From Sunxiuqinia elliptica (lineage in GTDB: Bacteria; Bacteroidota; Bacteroidia; Bacteroidales; Prolixibacteraceae), in assembly GCF_900113005.1 (NCBI RefSeq), contig NZ_FONW01000011.1:1-64000 (forward strand): a stretch of 64,000 nt of DNA. The letters run 5' to 3'. The position numbers were made by a program, and so were the translations under genes. The notes under the pieces were generated by a model. The model saw only the letters and a list, made by a program, of their open reading frames with translations, was not told the DNA's origin and made no database searches. Positions 16,774-25,405 of this stretch are shown here, piece by piece. How positions within the stretch are numbered: position 1 is the first letter of the stretch; each line of letters begins with the position of its first letter.

Positions 16774-16842
16774 GGCATTAATGATATAAAAACGACATCA
16801 GGGGAACGGATTTTCAAATCAGCAAAATCCCAGACACTCTTA

Positions 16843-16890
16843 TTAAAAAGCAAAAGCCAGCTATTGAAATAGCTGGCTTTTGCTTTTTAA
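16843..16890. terminator. bidirectional terminator between abgT-like gene and sulfatase
   Basis: A near-perfect long hairpin (TTAAAAAGCAAAAGCCAGCT at 16843-16862 and its complement at 16871-16890, stem extended to ATT/AAT) is A-rich on the left and T-rich on the right. It can therefore stop transcription from both convergent genes. Confidence 0.88.
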
Positions 16891-16901
16891 ATCCCTTAAT
16901 A

Positions 16902-18407
16902 TTAATGAGTACTTTTTTGCTTCGATTTCACTCCTTTGAAATACCTTTTCAAAACATATTCCGGTTGATGCACATCCGGAACCTGTACAAATGATTCTGG
17001 ATCATATTCCATTGGTAAAACAACTGGCGTAGTCCACGAAGCAGTATCATCTGTTTCAACCTGCCAATCGAGGATCATCTGTTTCAATTCTTCTTGTTTT
17101 GATTGATAGGCAGGATCACCAGCCAAGTTATTCAACTCCAATGGATCGTCCTTCAAATTAAATAACTGGGTATAATCCCGTTCCGGATAGCGGATCAACT
17201 TCCATTCATCCGTACGCACAGCTCTCACGGTATGGCGATAAGCCGTAAACAACGAAGTACGAACATGATCAGTTTCTCCCTGAATGACCGGTACTAAACT
17301 TTTGCCATCGACGCCTTCCGGTGCAGGCAGATTACACAAACCAGCCAAGGTGGGGAAAACATCATACAGGTAAACCAATGCCTCGCTTACTTTATCCGAT
17401 GGCACCCCCGGCCCACTGATAATTAATGGCACCTTCATGCTGTGCTCATACAAACTTTGCTTTCCAAGAAGTCCGTGACTTCCAACGGCCAAACCATTGT
17501 CGGCAGCATAAACGATGATGGTATTATCGTATAAACCTTGTTCTTTCAATGTTTCAATAAGATCACCCACGCGCTCGTCAACATGACTGATTAAAGCATA
17601 ATAATCAGCAAGCGAGGCTTGAATAATCTCAGGAGTTCTTGGCCACGGAGCCAAATTCTCATCCCGAATTGTCATGTGGTCAAACTCAAAAGGATGGTAT
17701 TTCTTAAAGTTTCCGGGCAAAGGCATTGTTTCATCCGGATACATTCCAATGTAGTCAGGACGCGGCGAACGAGGGTCGTGTGGTGCTGTAAAAGCCACAT
17801 AACAGAAGAATGGATTTGCGCGATCTCCCTGAGCATAATCTTCCAGAAACTCATTCGCAACATCGGCAAATAAATCTGTAGAGAAACCTTTCCGAACAGG
17901 TTCCGTCAACTTGCCATCAACCAACTCCCGGCATGGAACATTAAAATGGTCACTCATTCCCCCGATAAATACGTTTCTCCCTTGCTGGAAAGATGCTTCA
18001 AAGCTAGCCTTGCTGTTGTGCCACTTTCCTGTGCCAAACGTCTGATAGCCTTGTTTCGCGAAATGCATAGGCATGGTACTTACGCCGTCCAGCACATCAT
18101 ACACATGAAACAAGCTTTTCCCGCTCATCAGCATAGCCCGGCTTGGAGCACAAATAGCCCCATGGTGACCGCCCATAACATAGTTATTACTGAAACGGAC
18201 TCCTTGATTAGCCAACTCATCAATATTCGGCGTTTTAATGTAAGGATTCCCAGAGCATCCAAGTGCATCGGCTCGCTGATCATCAGCAAACAAAAATAAC
18301 ACATTGGGCTTTTCTGAATTGGTTGATTGGTCTTTCGCCGTTTGTTCCCCGGGGACACAGCTTCCCAACAGCAGGATGGATAGTAACGAGGTAGTAGTTC
18401 TTTGCAT
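16902..18407 (-). CDS. sulfatase lipoprotein (family S1)
   Basis: The 501-aa sulfatase has a lipoprotein signal with Cys17 (ILLLGSC). The maturation motif is CAPSR (Cys86, Pro88, Arg90), where Cys is converted to formylglycine by a separate enzyme. Metal ligands are seen in FLFADDQRAD and YAADNGLAVGSHG, with GTGKWH as a further conserved site. It is exported and removes sulfate esters from a glycan or small molecule; the substrate is not readable. No polysaccharide-utilisation genes (SusC/D) or maturase lie nearby. Confidence 0.9.
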   Translation of the reverse strand: MQRTTTSLLSILLLGSCVPGEQTAKDQSTNSEKPNVLFLFADDQRADALGCSGNPYIKTPNIDELANQGVRFSNNYVMGGHHGAICAPSRAMLMSGKSLFHVYDVLDGVSTMPMHFAKQGYQTFGTGKWHNSKASFEASFQQGRNVFIGGMSDHFNVPCRELVDGKLTEPVRKGFSTDLFADVANEFLEDYAQGDRANPFFCYVAFTAPHDPRSPRPDYIGMYPDETMPLPGNFKKYHPFEFDHMTIRDENLAPWPRTPEIIQASLADYYALISHVDERVGDLIETLKEQGLYDNTIIVYAADNGLAVGSHGLLGKQSLYEHSMKVPLIISGPGVPSDKVSEALVYLYDVFPTLAGLCNLPAPEGVDGKSLVPVIQGETDHVRTSLFTAYRHTVRAVRTDEWKLIRYPERDYTQLFNLKDDPLELNNLAGDPAYQSKQEELKQMILDWQVETDDTASWTTPVVLPMEYDPESFVQVPDVHQPEYVLKRYFKGVKSKQKSTH

Positions 18408-18520
18408 ATCTCTATTCTAAAAAGTTAGTAGTCTTCTAGTTTTTTAAGGCAGCTTAATCCCTTCAAGCAAATTTGTTAAAATTATGTGACGAGCTTTAAA
18501 TTCAACTTAATTAACACGCC

Positions 18521-18877
18521 TTACTTCCTTTTATCTCCCTTTCTCGCCTCTTCTTTTTGTTTTTTCAAAGCCCTAATCTTTCTTCCGTGTTTTAAACGGT
18601 TATCGTAAATGGCGTTAACAAATCCCAAGATAATTCCAATTCCGGTAAGGATGTAAAGTGTGGTAAATAGTTTTCCAAAGTCAGTTTGAGGACTAAAATC
18701 TCCATACCCCACTGTGGTTAGCGTTATCACCGAAAAATAGAAGGAATCAAGCCATCGCCACCCTTCTACAAAATGATAAACCAAGGTTCCATTCAGCAAG
18801 GTAACTAAGGTAGAAATTACCAAATTCCGATATGATTTTTCTTTGAGAAAGAGTATGATCGCTCTAAACATCCCCAT
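18521..18877 (-). CDS. two-TM potassium channel subunit
   Basis: 118 aa with a first helix (~18-36), a pore loop carrying the selectivity filter TVGYGD (55-60), and a second helix (~68-88), then a basic tail. This is the minimal KcsA-like channel without an RCK or other regulatory domain. A tetramer in the inner membrane passing K+ is expected. It lies 113 bp upstream of nothing else on its strand; the sulfatase next to it is unrelated. Confidence 0.9.
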   Translation of the reverse strand: MGMFRAIILFLKEKSYRNLVISTLVTLLNGTLVYHFVEGWRWLDSFYFSVITLTTVGYGDFSPQTDFGKLFTTLYILTGIGIILGFVNAIYDNRLKHGRKIRALKKQKEEARKGDKRK

Positions 18878-19104
18878 GCTTATCCAAAAATTTCAGGATT
18901 TTAAACTGCTTGAACAAAAGTACGACATATTTCAAAACGACAAGATATCTGTCTCTGAATAAATCAGGTGAACAGAAATAAGATGAAAGAGCTTAACCAT
19001 TCTGCTCTCCATCAGAAAACTTCGAGCCATAATAATTTATCATTATGAATACCGTTATTCCTCTACAACAAAGCTTACAATTTTTTTAGTTCCCCTTTCA
19101 AACT

Positions 19105-19112
19105 TAATTTTG
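19105..19112 (+). promoter_or_regulatory. Bacteroidota -7 promoter element (TAATTTTG)
   Basis: Exact TAnnTTTG match 20 nt before the start of the outer-membrane-type protein at 19133. Confidence 0.45.
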
Positions 19113-19132
19113 CGCCCTTTGTTAAGCAAACA

Positions 19133-20047
19133 ATGATGAAACAGATTACCCTCTTCCTGATTGCCTTTTTAATAGGAAACCAGCTATTGGCACAACGTCC
19201 TTCTACCAATGATTTTATCCATTATTACGAAGGAAATAAAAACTACAGTACCCTACTTATTGCACCCGGAACACTGGGACCAAACGCTCTGCCTGTACCA
19301 GCCACACTGAATGGGCGTGTTGGCACCGACTCCCAATTTAAAGTGTCGATAGACAATTATTTCAGAGATGGAGGAGGTGACAATGGGCACACCCTTCGTT
19401 TTGATTTTCGTTTTCCGGTCGTTCAAAATTTTATGGCTTTTGGTTTGGAATGGAATGTGGTTGATTATTTCCGAACGACCAATGCTGTTCGCGACTATAT
19501 TCAGTTGTATGAAGATGACCAAGGATGGACCAATGATTTAGGAGATATTATTTTGAATACCTACATCCAAGTGTTGTATGATCGGGAATACTGGCCCGAT
19601 ATCATGCTGGTATCTTCATTGAAAACCACTAGCGGAAGTATTCACGATGGTCGATATACCGACCTGCCAGCTCATTGGCATTACTTTAGCATGGGTAAAA
19701 ACCTTATTTCGTCGAGAAAAGTGAACTGGCGACTAAATGGAATGGCCGGCTACTATTTTTGGCAAACCAACCAAACCGATTTAGAGCAAAACGAAGGCCC
19801 ACTTTGGGGACTGGAAGCCGAGTTGGATCATCAAAACTTCAGCTTTTCTGTAGGAACCAGAGGCTACAACGGATGGAAATATTATGGGAAAGACCGCCCA
19901 GCATTGCTCGACAGCCGATTGGTTATCAAATCAAAAAAGTGGAACTATTTTGCTGAATTTAAAACCGGACTTCGCGATTACCTCTACAGCTCTTTTAATA
20001 TCGGTGTTAATTGGCACCCCGAATCACCGTTCAAATTGAAAAAGTAG
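19133..20047 (+). CDS. hypothetical exported beta-barrel-like protein
   Basis: Not recognised beyond general character. A signal peptide (ITLFLIAFLIGNQLLAQ) is followed by alternating aromatic-rich strands, for example LRFDFRFPVV, FMAFGLEWNVVDYF, KWNYFAEFKTG and SFNIGVNWHP, suggesting a small outer-membrane barrel or barrel-like exported protein. It lacks cysteines and lipobox. ATG at 19133 or 19136 are both possible. No partner genes indicate a cargo. Confidence 0.65.
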   Translation: MMKQITLFLIAFLIGNQLLAQRPSTNDFIHYYEGNKNYSTLLIAPGTLGPNALPVPATLNGRVGTDSQFKVSIDNYFRDGGGDNGHTLRFDFRFPVVQNFMAFGLEWNVVDYFRTTNAVRDYIQLYEDDQGWTNDLGDIILNTYIQVLYDREYWPDIMLVSSLKTTSGSIHDGRYTDLPAHWHYFSMGKNLISSRKVNWRLNGMAGYYFWQTNQTDLEQNEGPLWGLEAELDHQNFSFSVGTRGYNGWKYYGKDRPALLDSRLVIKSKKWNYFAEFKTGLRDYLYSSFNIGVNWHPESPFKLKK

Positions 20048-20086
20048 GCGACCTTCAACAGTTCCCTTCCGGCTTTTACAAATGGT

Positions 20087-20094
20087 TATCTTTG
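20087..20094 (+). promoter_or_regulatory. Bacteroidota -7 promoter element (TATCTTTG)
   Basis: Exact TAnnTTTG match 28 nt before the Ppx/GppA start. Confidence 0.45.
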
Positions 20095-20122
20095 CTTTCA
20101 TTAAAACTGAAATACAATTTGA

Positions 20123-21037
20123 ATGAAACTGGCTGTAATTGATTTGGGAACCAACACCTGCAACTTACTCATTGCACAAATACAGGAAAGAGACTTTCAG
20201 GTTTTACAACAAAGTAAATTAGGCGTAAAGCTTGGGAAGGGAGGAATAAACAAGCGACATCTGACTCCGGAAGCTTTTAACCGGGCCAAAGAAGCATTGC
20301 TCAGCCATCAACAGACCATAAAGCCTTTTCAGGTTGATCAGGTTATTGCAATTGCCACCTCTGCTGTTCGAGATGCCGCTAATCAACTTGAATTTGAAAC
20401 CTTTCTACTTCAGGAAACCGGAATTCAGCTTCAAACAATAAGTGGCGAAAAAGAAGCACAATTGATTTTTAAAGGAGTCCAGCTCGCCATGCAAGCAATT
20501 CCTGACGAAGCACTTATTCTGGATATTGGAGGGGGAAGCAATGAATTTATTGAAATCAGAAATGGCCAAATGAACTGGAAGTCCAGCTTTCCACTGGGAA
20601 TGGCACGGATTATTGACCAGTTCTCACTTTCCGACCCCATTACAAAGGAAGAATTAGCCATTATTGAAAAGCATTTTGAAGAAGGGCTTGCCCCTTTGTG
20701 GAGTCAATTACAAAACCTTCCGGTACCTGTTCTAGTTGGGTGCTCCGGAGCTTTCGACACGCTAGCTGATCTACTTGACGGAACAGCTCCAGGAAGCAAA
20801 GCTCGCCAATTGCAGGATATTCCCTTGGCTGATTTTGATCGTATTTCAGCGCAAATTATCCACTCAACGAAACAAGAACGAGAAGGAATGACCGGCATGG
20901 AACCACTTCGAGTAGAAATGATTGTTCCGGCTTTTATTCTGATGCGCTTAGTCGTAAGCCGGTTGAAAATTCAGCAACTTAAGCAAACTGACTTTGCCTT
21001 ACGCGAAGGAGTTTTGTTCCAAGCGATTTATGACTAA
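20123..21037 (+). CDS. Ppx/GppA family phosphatase
   Basis: 304 aa, the short form with only the two actin-like ASKHA domains. Phosphate-binding motifs are IDLGTNTCNLLIA (N-terminus) and ILDIGGGSNEF; LVGCSGAFDTLA is the adenosine/phosphate region of the second domain. It hydrolyses polyphosphate and/or pppGpp in the cytoplasm. The E. coli-type C-terminal HD-like domain is absent. A polyphosphate polymerase (VTC domain) is encoded 17 kb away, so a degradative polyP role is plausible. Confidence 0.9.
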   Translation: MKLAVIDLGTNTCNLLIAQIQERDFQVLQQSKLGVKLGKGGINKRHLTPEAFNRAKEALLSHQQTIKPFQVDQVIAIATSAVRDAANQLEFETFLLQETGIQLQTISGEKEAQLIFKGVQLAMQAIPDEALILDIGGGSNEFIEIRNGQMNWKSSFPLGMARIIDQFSLSDPITKEELAIIEKHFEEGLAPLWSQLQNLPVPVLVGCSGAFDTLADLLDGTAPGSKARQLQDIPLADFDRISAQIIHSTKQEREGMTGMEPLRVEMIVPAFILMRLVVSRLKIQQLKQTDFALREGVLFQAIYD

Positions 21038-21087
21038 TTTTGATTTCAATTTAGATTATTAAGGCAAACACCTCAAACAAAATAGCC

Positions 21088-22251
21088 ATGTCAAAAATAT
21101 TAGTAATTGATGATGAACGCAGCATACGTAACACGCTGAAAGATATTTTAGAGTACGAAAAATACCAGGTTGATCTGGCTGAAGATGGGCAGCAAGGCAT
21201 CGAGTTGATTCGGAAAAATGAATACGACACGGTGCTGTGCGATATTAAAATGCCTGGGATGGATGGTATTGAAGTCTTGCAAAAGATACAGATCCTGGTT
21301 CCTGATGTCCCTGTAATTATGATTTCAGGACACGGCAATATCGATACTGCCGTTGAATCAATAAAGAAAGGAGCTTTCGACTACATTGAGAAACCATTGG
21401 ACTTGAACCGCCTTTTGATTACCATTCGCAATGCGATGGACAAATCAAACCTGATTACCGAAACCAAAGTTCTAAAGAAAAAGGTCAACAAGAAGTACGA
21501 AATTGTTGGTAGCTCCGAAGCCATGCAAAAGATCATTGAAATGGCGGACAAGGTTGCTCCAACTGATGCACGAGTATTAATTACCGGAGCAAACGGAACC
21601 GGGAAAGAGCTGGTAGCACGTCGTCTGCACGATCAAAGTAACCGGGCTTCCGGTCCATTCATCGAAGTTAACTGTGCCGCCATTCCTGCTGACCTGATCG
21701 AAAGTGAGTTGTTCGGCCACGAGAAGGGAGCATTTACCTCGGCGGTAAAACAACGGAAAGGAAAATTTGAGCAAGCCAACGGAGGTACCCTTTTTCTCGA
21801 TGAAATTGGCGACATGAGTTTGTCAGCGCAAGCTAAAGTTTTGCGAGCCCTGCAAGAAAATATCATCACCCGGGTTGGAGGAGACAAGCCCATCAAAGTG
21901 GATGTGCGCGTTGTGGCTGCAACCAACAAAAATCTGAGCGAAGAAATTGAGCAGAACAATTTTCGGGAAGACCTTTACCACCGCTTAAGCGTGATTCTTA
22001 TCAAAGTTCCAACCTTAAACGAACGCACCGAAGATATTCCAGAACTGGCCAATCACTTTATTCGACAAATATGTAACGAGTATGGAATGCCAGAGAAGAC
22101 CATCACCAACGAAGCCATCCAGAAACTTCAACAATTGAGCTGGACCGGCAATATCCGCGAATTCCGAAATGTTATTGAACGTTTAATCATCCTCGGAAAC
22201 AAAACCATATCGGACACTGATGTAGAGACATTTGCAGCGCCGATAAAATAA
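21088..22251 (+). CDS. sigma-54-dependent response regulator lacking a DNA-binding domain
   Basis: 387 aa. The receiver domain (1-120) has the phospho-acceptor Asp52 (CDIKMPG), acidic pair DDE (8-10) and Lys102 (IEKPLD). The AAA+ domain (from ~140) has Walker A GANGTGKE, the sigma-54 contact GAFTSA (214-219) and LFLDEIGDM. The protein ends straight after the AAA+ lid (WTGNIREFRNVIERLIILG), so the usual Fis helix-turn-helix is absent. It should activate RNA polymerase-sigma54 without sequence-specific DNA binding of its own, or act with a partner. No sensor kinase gene is adjacent. Confidence 0.9.
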   Translation: MSKILVIDDERSIRNTLKDILEYEKYQVDLAEDGQQGIELIRKNEYDTVLCDIKMPGMDGIEVLQKIQILVPDVPVIMISGHGNIDTAVESIKKGAFDYIEKPLDLNRLLITIRNAMDKSNLITETKVLKKKVNKKYEIVGSSEAMQKIIEMADKVAPTDARVLITGANGTGKELVARRLHDQSNRASGPFIEVNCAAIPADLIESELFGHEKGAFTSAVKQRKGKFEQANGGTLFLDEIGDMSLSAQAKVLRALQENIITRVGGDKPIKVDVRVVAATNKNLSEEIEQNNFREDLYHRLSVILIKVPTLNERTEDIPELANHFIRQICNEYGMPEKTITNEAIQKLQQLSWTGNIREFRNVIERLIILGNKTISDTDVETFAAPIK

Positions 22252-22364
22252 ACAACATGAACTTTAAATATGTTTTTCAAGCATTTTCAAACAACTTTTA
22301 ACATTTGTTGTTATAACAAGACGAAAGATTGACCGAGAAGGTTAAAAGACATAGTAAAGAAATT

Positions 22365-22479
22365 GGAACTCCCCCTGAAGCCGGAAAGTTTTTGTTGTTG
22401 TCATGGCGTATTTAAACACTTCACCCCGGGGTTTATTGTTACCCGGGGAACGGACCGCATTTCAGGGGGTTCCTTTTTT
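22365..22479 (+). ncRNA. candidate structured small RNA with terminator end
   Basis: In the 419-bp gap between the sigma-54 activator and a glycosyltransferase, GGAA-CCCCCTGAA (22365-22379, with a 2-nt bulge) pairs with TTCAGGGGGTTCC (22461-22473), followed by six T. Inside is a second hairpin, CCCCGGGG/ACCCGGGG (about 22424-22448), flanked by long unpaired sides. A closing stem, a large internal bubble and an apical stem resemble 6S-type RNA (a 6S-Flavo group is known in Bacteroidota), but identity is not proved. The rest of the gap shows no gene. Confidence 0.5.
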
Positions 22480-22598
22480 AAAAATTTCGGAATCCCCACC
22501 TCAAATCTAGAATCGCCCTCGCTTTTTGCATTAGCCTATCCGTTGTAACCCTCCGTCTCAACTGAAGCTTTCTTCATTCATATTATCATTAATTTAGT

Positions 22599-22606
22599 TA
22601 TTTTTG
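22599..22606 (+). promoter_or_regulatory. Bacteroidota -7 promoter element (TATTTTTG)
   Basis: Exact TAnnTTTG match 64 nt before the GT2 gene, likely the promoter of the glycosyltransferase/DUF2079 pair. Confidence 0.45.
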
Positions 22607-22670
22607 AAATTCACAGAAACAGCGCGTAACCATACGACTGATTGCGCCAAGTTCCAATAAAACCTAAACG

Positions 22671-23417
22671 ATGATCGTAAATCAAAAAGTCATTGTAGTT
22701 CTTCCTGCTTACAATGCATCAAAGACACTAAAAGTCACCTATGACGAAATCGACTTTTCAATTGTCGATGATGTCATCCTTGTTGATGACCACAGCAATG
22801 ACGACACCATTGAGGTTGGCCGCCAACTCGGGATCAAACACATTGTCCGTCATGATCAGAACAAAGGTTATGGAGGAAATCAGAAAAGTTGTTACAACAA
22901 AGCACTCGAATTAGGGGCTGATATTGTCATTATGCTTCATCCCGATTACCAATATACTCCGATGTTGATTCCGGCAATGAGCCATCTCATTGGCAGTGGA
23001 CTGTATCATGCCGTGCTTGGATCAAGAATACTGGGACGCGGGGCATTAAAAGGCGGTATGCCACTAATAAAATATTTGGCTAACCGCGGATTAACTACAT
23101 TCCAGAATTTATTTATGCATGCTCATTTATCGGAATACCATACCGGCTATCGTGCTTTTTCGCGTGAGGTTTTAGAAAAAGTCAACTTCAATGCAAACTC
23201 GGATAATTTTGTTTTCGACAACCAAATGCTGGCACAGATTTGGTATGCCGGTTACGAAATTGCTGAAATCACCTGCCCCACCAAGTATTTTGACGATGCC
23301 TCAAGCATCAACCTAAAAAACAGTACAATTTATGCCTTTGGAGTTCTTAGAACTTCGATTCAGTACCGGCTCCATAAGTGGGGAATCGTGAAGAATGAGC
23401 TGTTTCGCAAAATTTAA
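22671..23417 (+). CDS. glycosyltransferase family 2 (polyprenyl-phosphate sugar synthase-like)
   Basis: 248 aa with a GT-A fold: VVLPAYNASKTL, the nucleotide-binding VDDHSNDDT, and an acceptor-side motif HPDYQYTP. A later LGSRIL and HTGYRAFSREVL match the dolichol/undecaprenyl-phosphate mannosyl- or glucosyltransferase-like group. There are no C-terminal membrane helices. It probably loads a sugar onto a lipid carrier for the membrane GT-C-type proteins encoded just downstream; the next gene begins 7 nt after its stop. Confidence 0.88.
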   Translation: MIVNQKVIVVLPAYNASKTLKVTYDEIDFSIVDDVILVDDHSNDDTIEVGRQLGIKHIVRHDQNKGYGGNQKSCYNKALELGADIVIMLHPDYQYTPMLIPAMSHLIGSGLYHAVLGSRILGRGALKGGMPLIKYLANRGLTTFQNLFMHAHLSEYHTGYRAFSREVLEKVNFNANSDNFVFDNQMLAQIWYAGYEIAEITCPTKYFDDASSINLKNSTIYAFGVLRTSIQYRLHKWGIVKNELFRKI

Positions 23418-23424
23418 TTGACAC

Positions 23425-25404
23425 ATGGTAAAAAGCAGAAAAAAATATACTCCTTTACTAATTCTAGGATTTTTTGGTTTGCTCATGTTTTATATGGGGA
23501 TAATTAACCATTATTACTTTCGCACTTTTGTTTTTGATTACGGTAATTATAATTTTGCGTTCTGGGATTATTCTCACCTAAGAATAAGTTCTATCCCCAC
23601 TTATCCCGGCAACTTTCTTCAAGACCATTATTCTTATACCCTTTTCTATTTTGTGCCAATATACTGGCTGTTTAACTGGCTTACCGGAACCTACACGTTA
23701 ATATTGATACAAAATACATTAATCATACTAGCAGGATGGTATTCTTATAAAATCATACAATCAAAAACAGATAATTATTATTTATCAATTGGAGCTCTAT
23801 TATACTATTTCCTACTTCTTGGACGATACACAACTTTTGCTTGCGATGTTAATCTAGCTGTTATTTCAGCTTGCTTTATTCCAATATTTCTTTATTATTT
23901 TCAACAAAAACAATATTTACTATCATTCATAATCCTAATCTTATCCCTATTCTCTAGAGAGAATATTCCAATCTGGTTTATCTTTATTTTTATTGTCCTT
24001 ATTCTTCAGCACCGCAAGGACAAGAAAGCAGTTCTATTGAGTGTAGGAGGGATTGCAATCTCACTTTTGTATTTTATTATATTATTCAAGGTGCTAATTC
24101 CATCGGTTGAAACTGAAGAGAAACAATTCACTCTTTTTAACTATTCTGCTTTGGGGGCAGATCCTGCGGAAGCATTAAAATATGTCATAAAAAATCCTAT
24201 AGAAACTATCAAGTTGTTTTTCATCAACCACCTCCATAATCCTCAGTTTGATGGAATAAAAACTGAATTTTATTGGGTTTACCTGACTTCAGGAGGCATT
24301 TTACTCCTCTTTCGCCCACAATTTTTAATTTGGTTTATCCCAATTGTTGCACAGAAAGTACTTAATGATGCTCCTATTCGTTGGGGAATTTTAACTTACT
24401 ATTCAATAGAAGTTGTAACACTCCTCCCCATTTCTGTTTTCTTGACGATCTCATCTTTTAAATCAGATAAACTACAAAAAATTTTGACCTGGGTTGTTTG
24501 CCTCACGGCATTCTCTATGACAATTCATAAAATGGACCGAAGTAACCGCGTTGTTCCTGGATCTTTTGTCCCTCAAAAGGAAAAATTTTTTTATAAAGGA
24601 TTTTATCAATCACCCTATCGCCTGAGAGCAACACACAAGCTTCTAGAACAAATTCCACCCGATGCGAAAGTGAGTGCCTCTGAAGATTTTTTTACTCATC
24701 TTTCCCAGCGTTTCCATATCTACTTCTTTCCTGAAGTTAGAGATGCAGAGTATATTGTATTTTCAGTTTATGACAATTATTTTTTGAAATCACACACGGA
24801 AAATGAGGCAGCAAGAAACGATTATCTTCTAAACCCCGATTGGGAACTAATCGATAGCGAGTTTCCTGTATTCCTAATGCGAAAGCGTAAAGACTCTGGT
24901 CAAAATCAACAAAAAGCAACTACACCTTTAACAGCAGCTCCTCCTGAAAGCTCATTCTGCAATTTTGAGCATATCGATTTATTGACAAACTCCGTACGTT
25001 TTAACAATGGGCTCATTATTTCAACAAAGGAAGCACTTACAAAAGACATCCAAAGAAGTGGGAATAATAGTCTAAAGTTAACCCAAAATAACCGCTTTAG
25101 TAAAGCAATCACTCCTAAAAACCTGGCAAGGTTCAACTACCTTGAAGCGATGGTTTGGGTTTATGGAGAAAACATCAAAGATGCTCACATTGTTACAAAA
25201 TCAAAAGGCTATTTCTATTTCCAAAGTAACACAGTTCAACAAAAGGATAATCTTGGCTGGAAACAAATTAGGATAAGCTGTTGGATTCCTGAAAACACAG
25301 CAAAACAGAATTTTCAACTTTACCTATGGAATGCCGGGAACAGTCCACTTTATTTTGACGATTTTGAGCTATCGATAAAAAAAATCAATCTAAAAAAACA
25401 TTAA
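23425..25404 (+). CDS. DUF2079 membrane protein (GT-C-like) with C-terminal beta domain
   Basis: 659 aa. About ten membrane helices occupy residues ~12-360. The N-terminal loop FDYGNYNFAFWDYSH matches the DUF2079 signature, a family with the look of GT-C glycosyltransferases. A soluble stretch follows (~370-490), and the last ~150 residues resemble a carbohydrate-binding jelly-roll (ending LYFDDFELSIKK). It lies 7 nt after the GT2 gene, so the two probably work together on a lipid-linked sugar. The gene looks clearly more A+T rich than its neighbours, which may mean foreign origin. Confidence 0.78.
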   Translation: MVKSRKKYTPLLILGFFGLLMFYMGIINHYYFRTFVFDYGNYNFAFWDYSHLRISSIPTYPGNFLQDHYSYTLFYFVPIYWLFNWLTGTYTLILIQNTLIILAGWYSYKIIQSKTDNYYLSIGALLYYFLLLGRYTTFACDVNLAVISACFIPIFLYYFQQKQYLLSFIILILSLFSRENIPIWFIFIFIVLILQHRKDKKAVLLSVGGIAISLLYFIILFKVLIPSVETEEKQFTLFNYSALGADPAEALKYVIKNPIETIKLFFINHLHNPQFDGIKTEFYWVYLTSGGILLLFRPQFLIWFIPIVAQKVLNDAPIRWGILTYYSIEVVTLLPISVFLTISSFKSDKLQKILTWVVCLTAFSMTIHKMDRSNRVVPGSFVPQKEKFFYKGFYQSPYRLRATHKLLEQIPPDAKVSASEDFFTHLSQRFHIYFFPEVRDAEYIVFSVYDNYFLKSHTENEAARNDYLLNPDWELIDSEFPVFLMRKRKDSGQNQQKATTPLTAAPPESSFCNFEHIDLLTNSVRFNNGLIISTKEALTKDIQRSGNNSLKLTQNNRFSKAITPKNLARFNYLEAMVWVYGENIKDAHIVTKSKGYFYFQSNTVQQKDNLGWKQIRISCWIPENTAKQNFQLYLWNAGNSPLYFDDFELSIKKINLKKH

Positions 25405-25405
25405 C

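Noticed and set aside
22363-22548. Frame with three Cys codons (22393-22401), suggesting a third Cys leader
   Set aside because: No ATG lies between the in-frame TGA at 22330 and the Cys codons, only a TTG; the Cys run comes from a TTG repeat inside the candidate small RNA, and the frame runs through its terminator.
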